A DNA stretch of 64,000 nt from Terrimonas ferruginea DSM 30193 (GTDB lineage Bacteria; Bacteroidota; Bacteroidia; Chitinophagales; Chitinophagaceae), in NCBI RefSeq assembly GCF_000425585.1, contig NZ_AUDS01000019.1:62001-126000 (forward strand), given 5' to 3'. The notes under the pieces are model-generated. The model did no database searches. It had not been told where the DNA came from and worked only from the letters and a program-made list of their open reading frames with translations. This document shows, piece after piece, positions 60,842 through 64,000 of the stretch (its first letter is position 1; every line of letters starts with the position of its first letter). A program made the position numbers and the translations under genes.

Positions 60842-63800
60842 ATGCGTAATTTTTTTTGCGTCCTTTTGTTAGTCACCTGCTCTTTAGTAGCAAAAGCCGG
60901 AGATTATGAAGATGCCTGGAAGGCACTCAACCGCAACGACAGAAAAACAGCCCGCTCTCTGTTAGAAAAAGCACTCAGGGATCCGGCCTCCGCCTCCGAC
61001 GCTTACCTCACTTTACTTTTTTTAAATTCTTTTGATGGCACGGAAAATACGGGAGATGATTTCCGTAACCAGGTAGCCGATAAACTTAAAGACCCCTCTG
61101 CTTACCTCTACGCGCTGTGGTTCAATAACGCTGTACTCGGGCCTTACGGAAAAAAGAGAGTTCGTGCGCAGCAGGACATGCTGGAGTATGTGCTTAAAAC
61201 GCCGTCGCTTCATCCTTCCCTGAAAGTGGCAGGTCATTATGTAAAAAGTACGCATTATCTGTTTGCAAACCAGTTTGAACAATCCGATCGCGAACTCCGC
61301 GAAATGGAAGTGGTGAGAGACTGGCAACTTACCGGACCATTTGAAAACCTTGCCGGTACCGGTTCGTTCAAATCACATGGTCCGCTGGAAGATGCCAGGC
61401 CCGATGCAACTTTTGTATCGCTGACCAATGCCCGCGTTCAATGGTTCACTCCGTCGGTGCTCACCGCAAGAGCCTGGATTAATCTCGATTCTCATTTTCC
61501 CGGATCAAGGGCGCTTTATTACGGGCAATCATTTATCGAAGCTCCCGCGGATATGGAAGTAATGCTCAATGTTGGCTCTACCGGCTCTGTAAAAGTTTGG
61601 GTAAACGATCAACTGGTAATATTTGAACCGCGTGAATACGAAACGGAACTCGATTATTACCGGGTACCCTGCCGCTTGCAAAAAGGTTACAACCGGATAC
61701 TGGTACAACTGGGTGTCAATCAGCTTTCGGTCCGCAACTGGTTGCTCCGCTTTACCGATATGTCTATGCAACCGGTCAAAGGACTCAAGGCGCAGGCATC
61801 CTACCAACCTTATACAAAAGCAACCGGTGCCATGCCGGAGCGCGTGCCGCACTTCGCCGAAGTTTATTTCAAACAAAAAATCGAAAGGGAGCCCGCAAAT
61901 ATTGTTAACTACCTGCTCCTTTCGCAAGTATACCTGCGAAACGGACGTTCTTTTGAAGCACGACACCTGATTGAAAACATTATTGCGAAATATCCCGGCA
62001 ACGCACTGCTGCGGTTTGAATTGACGCAATCACTGCTCCGGGAAAATAACCGCACGCTGGTATCGAGAGAGGCCGAATGGTTCAAGGAACATGATGCCGA
62101 TTGTTACCTCGCCCGCAGCCTCCGCTTTCGTGAAGCCATCAATGAAGAGAGGTACGACGATGCAGGCGCGCTGCTGGACGAAATGATCGCCGCATATGGC
62201 GAGAGCGAAAGCCTTATCAACGAACGCATCAGTTTGCTGGGGAAACGCGAGAAATATGACGAGATGATAACGCAGGTGCAGAAAGCGTATGAACGCTATC
62301 CGCAAAACACATCGTTCATAAAGATGATGTACGCTATCAAAAAAAATGCAAACAAAGATTTGAAAGGCGCTGCACAGCTCTATGAAAAATTTCTGAAAGA
62401 CAATTTTGATTATAGCATATCGAAGACACTGGCAGAAGAGTATATCGAACAAGGCGATAAGAAGAAAGGAGAGAAGCTGCTCGCCCAACTGCTGGAAAGA
62501 TTTCCTTCGGAAGCGGCGCTGGTAACCGATCTGGTAGATTACCATTTTTCACAACAGGATTATAACAAAGCGCTGCAATACGCAGAAACCGCATTGAAGT
62601 TAAGTCCTTACAACGCGGTGCATTGGAGTAATAAAGCCGTTGTATTGGAGCAAATGGGCAAAAAAGACGATGCCGCCGCCGGTTACCGGCAGGCCTTGTT
62701 CTACGATGCTAAGCAATACGACAGTCGCAAGAAACTGCGCACACTTCGGGGAGAACCGGAACTGACAGGTTATTTTCCCAAATATGACCCTTATGAAATA
62801 ATCAGGAAATCGGAAAAAAACGAGTTGTCGACCGATTATAATTTTTCTTACCTGCTCGATGAAAAACAAACTATTCTTTACGGCGACGGGGCGGTGGAAC
62901 AATACACCACGCTGATTATCCGCATCCATACAGACAAGGGCATCGACAACTGGAAAGAAATTGACCTTTCATATAATGACAACACGCAGAATTTCCAGAT
63001 TGAAAAAGCGGAAGTGATCAAGAAAAACGGAAGCAAACAGGCCGCAGAAACAAACGGTAACCAGGTTGTATTCACCTCTCTGCAGAAAGGAGATGCAATA
63101 TATGTGCGCTACCGTACACAAGACTTCTCCCGTGGCCGGCTGGGCCGCGAATTCTGGGACAGTTATTGCCTTGGCGCATTCCAGCCCAGCAGCGAAGCGA
63201 GGTACAGCATACTGGCTGAAAAAAATGTAAAGTTTGATCATAAAATGGCGCACGCTGAGGTGAAACCGCAGATCAGCGAAAAAGGGGATTTTACACTGTA
63301 TGTATGGGAACTGAAAGACCAGCCGCCATTGAAAGAAGAACCTTATATGCCCGCATCGGTGAATGCTGCACCGACGATTCATATATCCACGTTGCGTGAC
63401 TGGAATCAGGTGGCTGAATGGTACAGCGACATCAGCCACGTATTTGCAGATGGACAATATGAATTGCAGGAAGTTTTTAAAGAAATATTTCCGCAACCAT
63501 ACGCAAAGATTCCCGAGTTGACGCGCGCGCGTATGATCTACAATTATATCGAAAAAAATATCCGTTACAGCCATGTGCCCTTCCGGCAGTCGGCATTTAC
63601 GCCACAGAAGATCAGCACCGTTTTGAACACACGTCTCGGCGACTGTAAAGATTTGTCGAGTCTTTTTGTAGCACTGGCCGATATGGCCGGACTGAAAGCG
63701 AATATGGTATTGGTCAATACCCGCGACAATGGTACAAAAGATACTTATCTACCCGGTGTGGAATTCAATCACTGTATCGTGCTGTTGCAGGCCGGCGGAA

Positions 63801-64000
63801 AACCTTACTATATAGAACTCACCGATAATGACATGCCGTTTGCCAGCCTGCCTTACAACCTGCCAGGCGCTTCGTGTCTGGTGATACCATCGAAAAGCGG
63901 CCAGGGTATTGTATCACAGCTAAAACCTGTTGAGGCGCTGAACCGCACACCCGACAAAGTGCGCAGGACCACCGATGTTTCGTTTGACGGAGCCGATATG
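60842..64000 (+). CDS. DUF3857 and transglutaminase-like protein, exported (cut by the window end)
   Basis: The open frame runs off the right edge (1053 codons visible, no stop). The signal peptide (MRNFFCVLLLVTCSLVAKAG) is followed by TPR-type helices (about 25-110), a PA14-like stretch beginning DWQLTGPFENLAG (about 160), more TPR helices (about 340-650) and the DUF3857 beta domain (about 680-800, with WKEIDLSYNDNTQNFQIEKA). A transglutaminase-like domain has Cys near 935 in LGDCKDLSSLF and His near 976 in VEFNHCIVL. Family members are cell-surface proteins of uncertain role. ATG 60842 gives a proper signal sequence. Confidence 0.87.
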   Translation, partial: MRNFFCVLLLVTCSLVAKAGDYEDAWKALNRNDRKTARSLLEKALRDPASASDAYLTLLFLNSFDGTENTGDDFRNQVADKLKDPSAYLYALWFNNAVLGPYGKKRVRAQQDMLEYVLKTPSLHPSLKVAGHYVKSTHYLFANQFEQSDRELREMEVVRDWQLTGPFENLAGTGSFKSHGPLEDARPDATFVSLTNARVQWFTPSVLTARAWINLDSHFPGSRALYYGQSFIEAPADMEVMLNVGSTGSVKVWVNDQLVIFEPREYETELDYYRVPCRLQKGYNRILVQLGVNQLSVRNWLLRFTDMSMQPVKGLKAQASYQPYTKATGAMPERVPHFAEVYFKQKIEREPANIVNYLLLSQVYLRNGRSFEARHLIENIIAKYPGNALLRFELTQSLLRENNRTLVSREAEWFKEHDADCYLARSLRFREAINEERYDDAGALLDEMIAAYGESESLINERISLLGKREKYDEMITQVQKAYERYPQNTSFIKMMYAIKKNANKDLKGAAQLYEKFLKDNFDYSISKTLAEEYIEQGDKKKGEKLLAQLLERFPSEAALVTDLVDYHFSQQDYNKALQYAETALKLSPYNAVHWSNKAVVLEQMGKKDDAAAGYRQALFYDAKQYDSRKKLRTLRGEPELTGYFPKYDPYEIIRKSEKNELSTDYNFSYLLDEKQTILYGDGAVEQYTTLIIRIHTDKGIDNWKEIDLSYNDNTQNFQIEKAEVIKKNGSKQAAETNGNQVVFTSLQKGDAIYVRYRTQDFSRGRLGREFWDSYCLGAFQPSSEARYSILAEKNVKFDHKMAHAEVKPQISEKGDFTLYVWELKDQPPLKEEPYMPASVNAAPTIHISTLRDWNQVAEWYSDISHVFADGQYELQEVFKEIFPQPYAKIPELTRARMIYNYIEKNIRYSHVPFRQSAFTPQKISTVLNTRLGDCKDLSSLFVALADMAGLKANMVLVNTRDNGTKDTYLPGVEFNHCIVLLQAGGKPYYIELTDNDMPFASLPYNLPGASCLVIPSKSGQGIVSQLKPVEALNRTPDKVRRTTDVSFDGADM

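Overview
The window comes from a Bacteroidota chromosome, most likely the Chitinophagaceae (Chitinophaga/Niastella-like). Three things point there: secreted proteins with C-terminal Por/type IX sorting domains, Bacteroidota-type -7 boxes (TAnnTTTG), and a characteristic gene set (glutamine synthetase III, plant-type glutaminyl cyclase, BlaI/M56 pair, HTH/DUF2975 pair, Cho-like exonuclease fusion). I found no rRNA, tRNA, prophage, insertion sequence or CRISPR array.

Layout. 0.1-5 kb: Mg2+-type P-ATPase, a membrane protein, a Crp/Fnr regulator, YjdM. 5-9 kb: two small hypotheticals, then a TetR-controlled SDR-FabF pair flanked by two near-identical operators, then a small overlapping gene pair (DUF6169-like). 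9-13.5 kb: AlkD-like repair protein, a signal-peptidase homologue lacking both catalytic residues, a type IX cargo protein and a beta-barrel protein. 13.5-24 kb: a minus-strand stress/energy block (PEP synthase, three universal stress proteins, flavodoxin, zinc alcohol dehydrogenase, DUF2892, second P-type ATPase, coiled-coil protein). Its transcription units are preceded by TGA-N6-TCA dyads of Crp/Fnr type. 24.5-33.7 kb: HTH/DUF2975, SRPBCC protein, serine hydrolase, methylmalonyl-CoA mutase large subunit, IscA-like protein, methyltransferase, glutaminyl cyclase, M43 protease. 34-43.7 kb: dienelactone hydrolase, ClC channel, CMP kinase, FKBP, thioesterase, exonuclease-GIY-YIG, RlmK-like methyltransferase, lipase, malate dehydrogenase. 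44-50 kb: thioredoxin-fold protein, BlaI-M56 operon with paired operators, EF-P with an Arg32 loop, AccB-AccC. 50-55.3 kb: nitrogen assimilation block (beta-barrel, ammonium transporter, glutamine synthetase III). 55.4-64 kb: membrane protein, PurL, fasciclin lipoprotein, ProC and a DUF3857/transglutaminase protein cut by the window end.

The most unusual feature is between the genes. At least ten intergenic sites carry uninterrupted degenerate heptamer arrays of two families (TnGTnAn and ACyTAnn). Several are joined by a near-perfect palindrome, and four arrays end at a shared ACGG-initial boundary, exactly ACGGCTGTT at three of them. Two sites share a core of about 140 bp with three hairpins, in opposite orientation. 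I know of no description of this composite element in Bacteroidota, although heptameric intergenic repeats are known in filamentous cyanobacteria.
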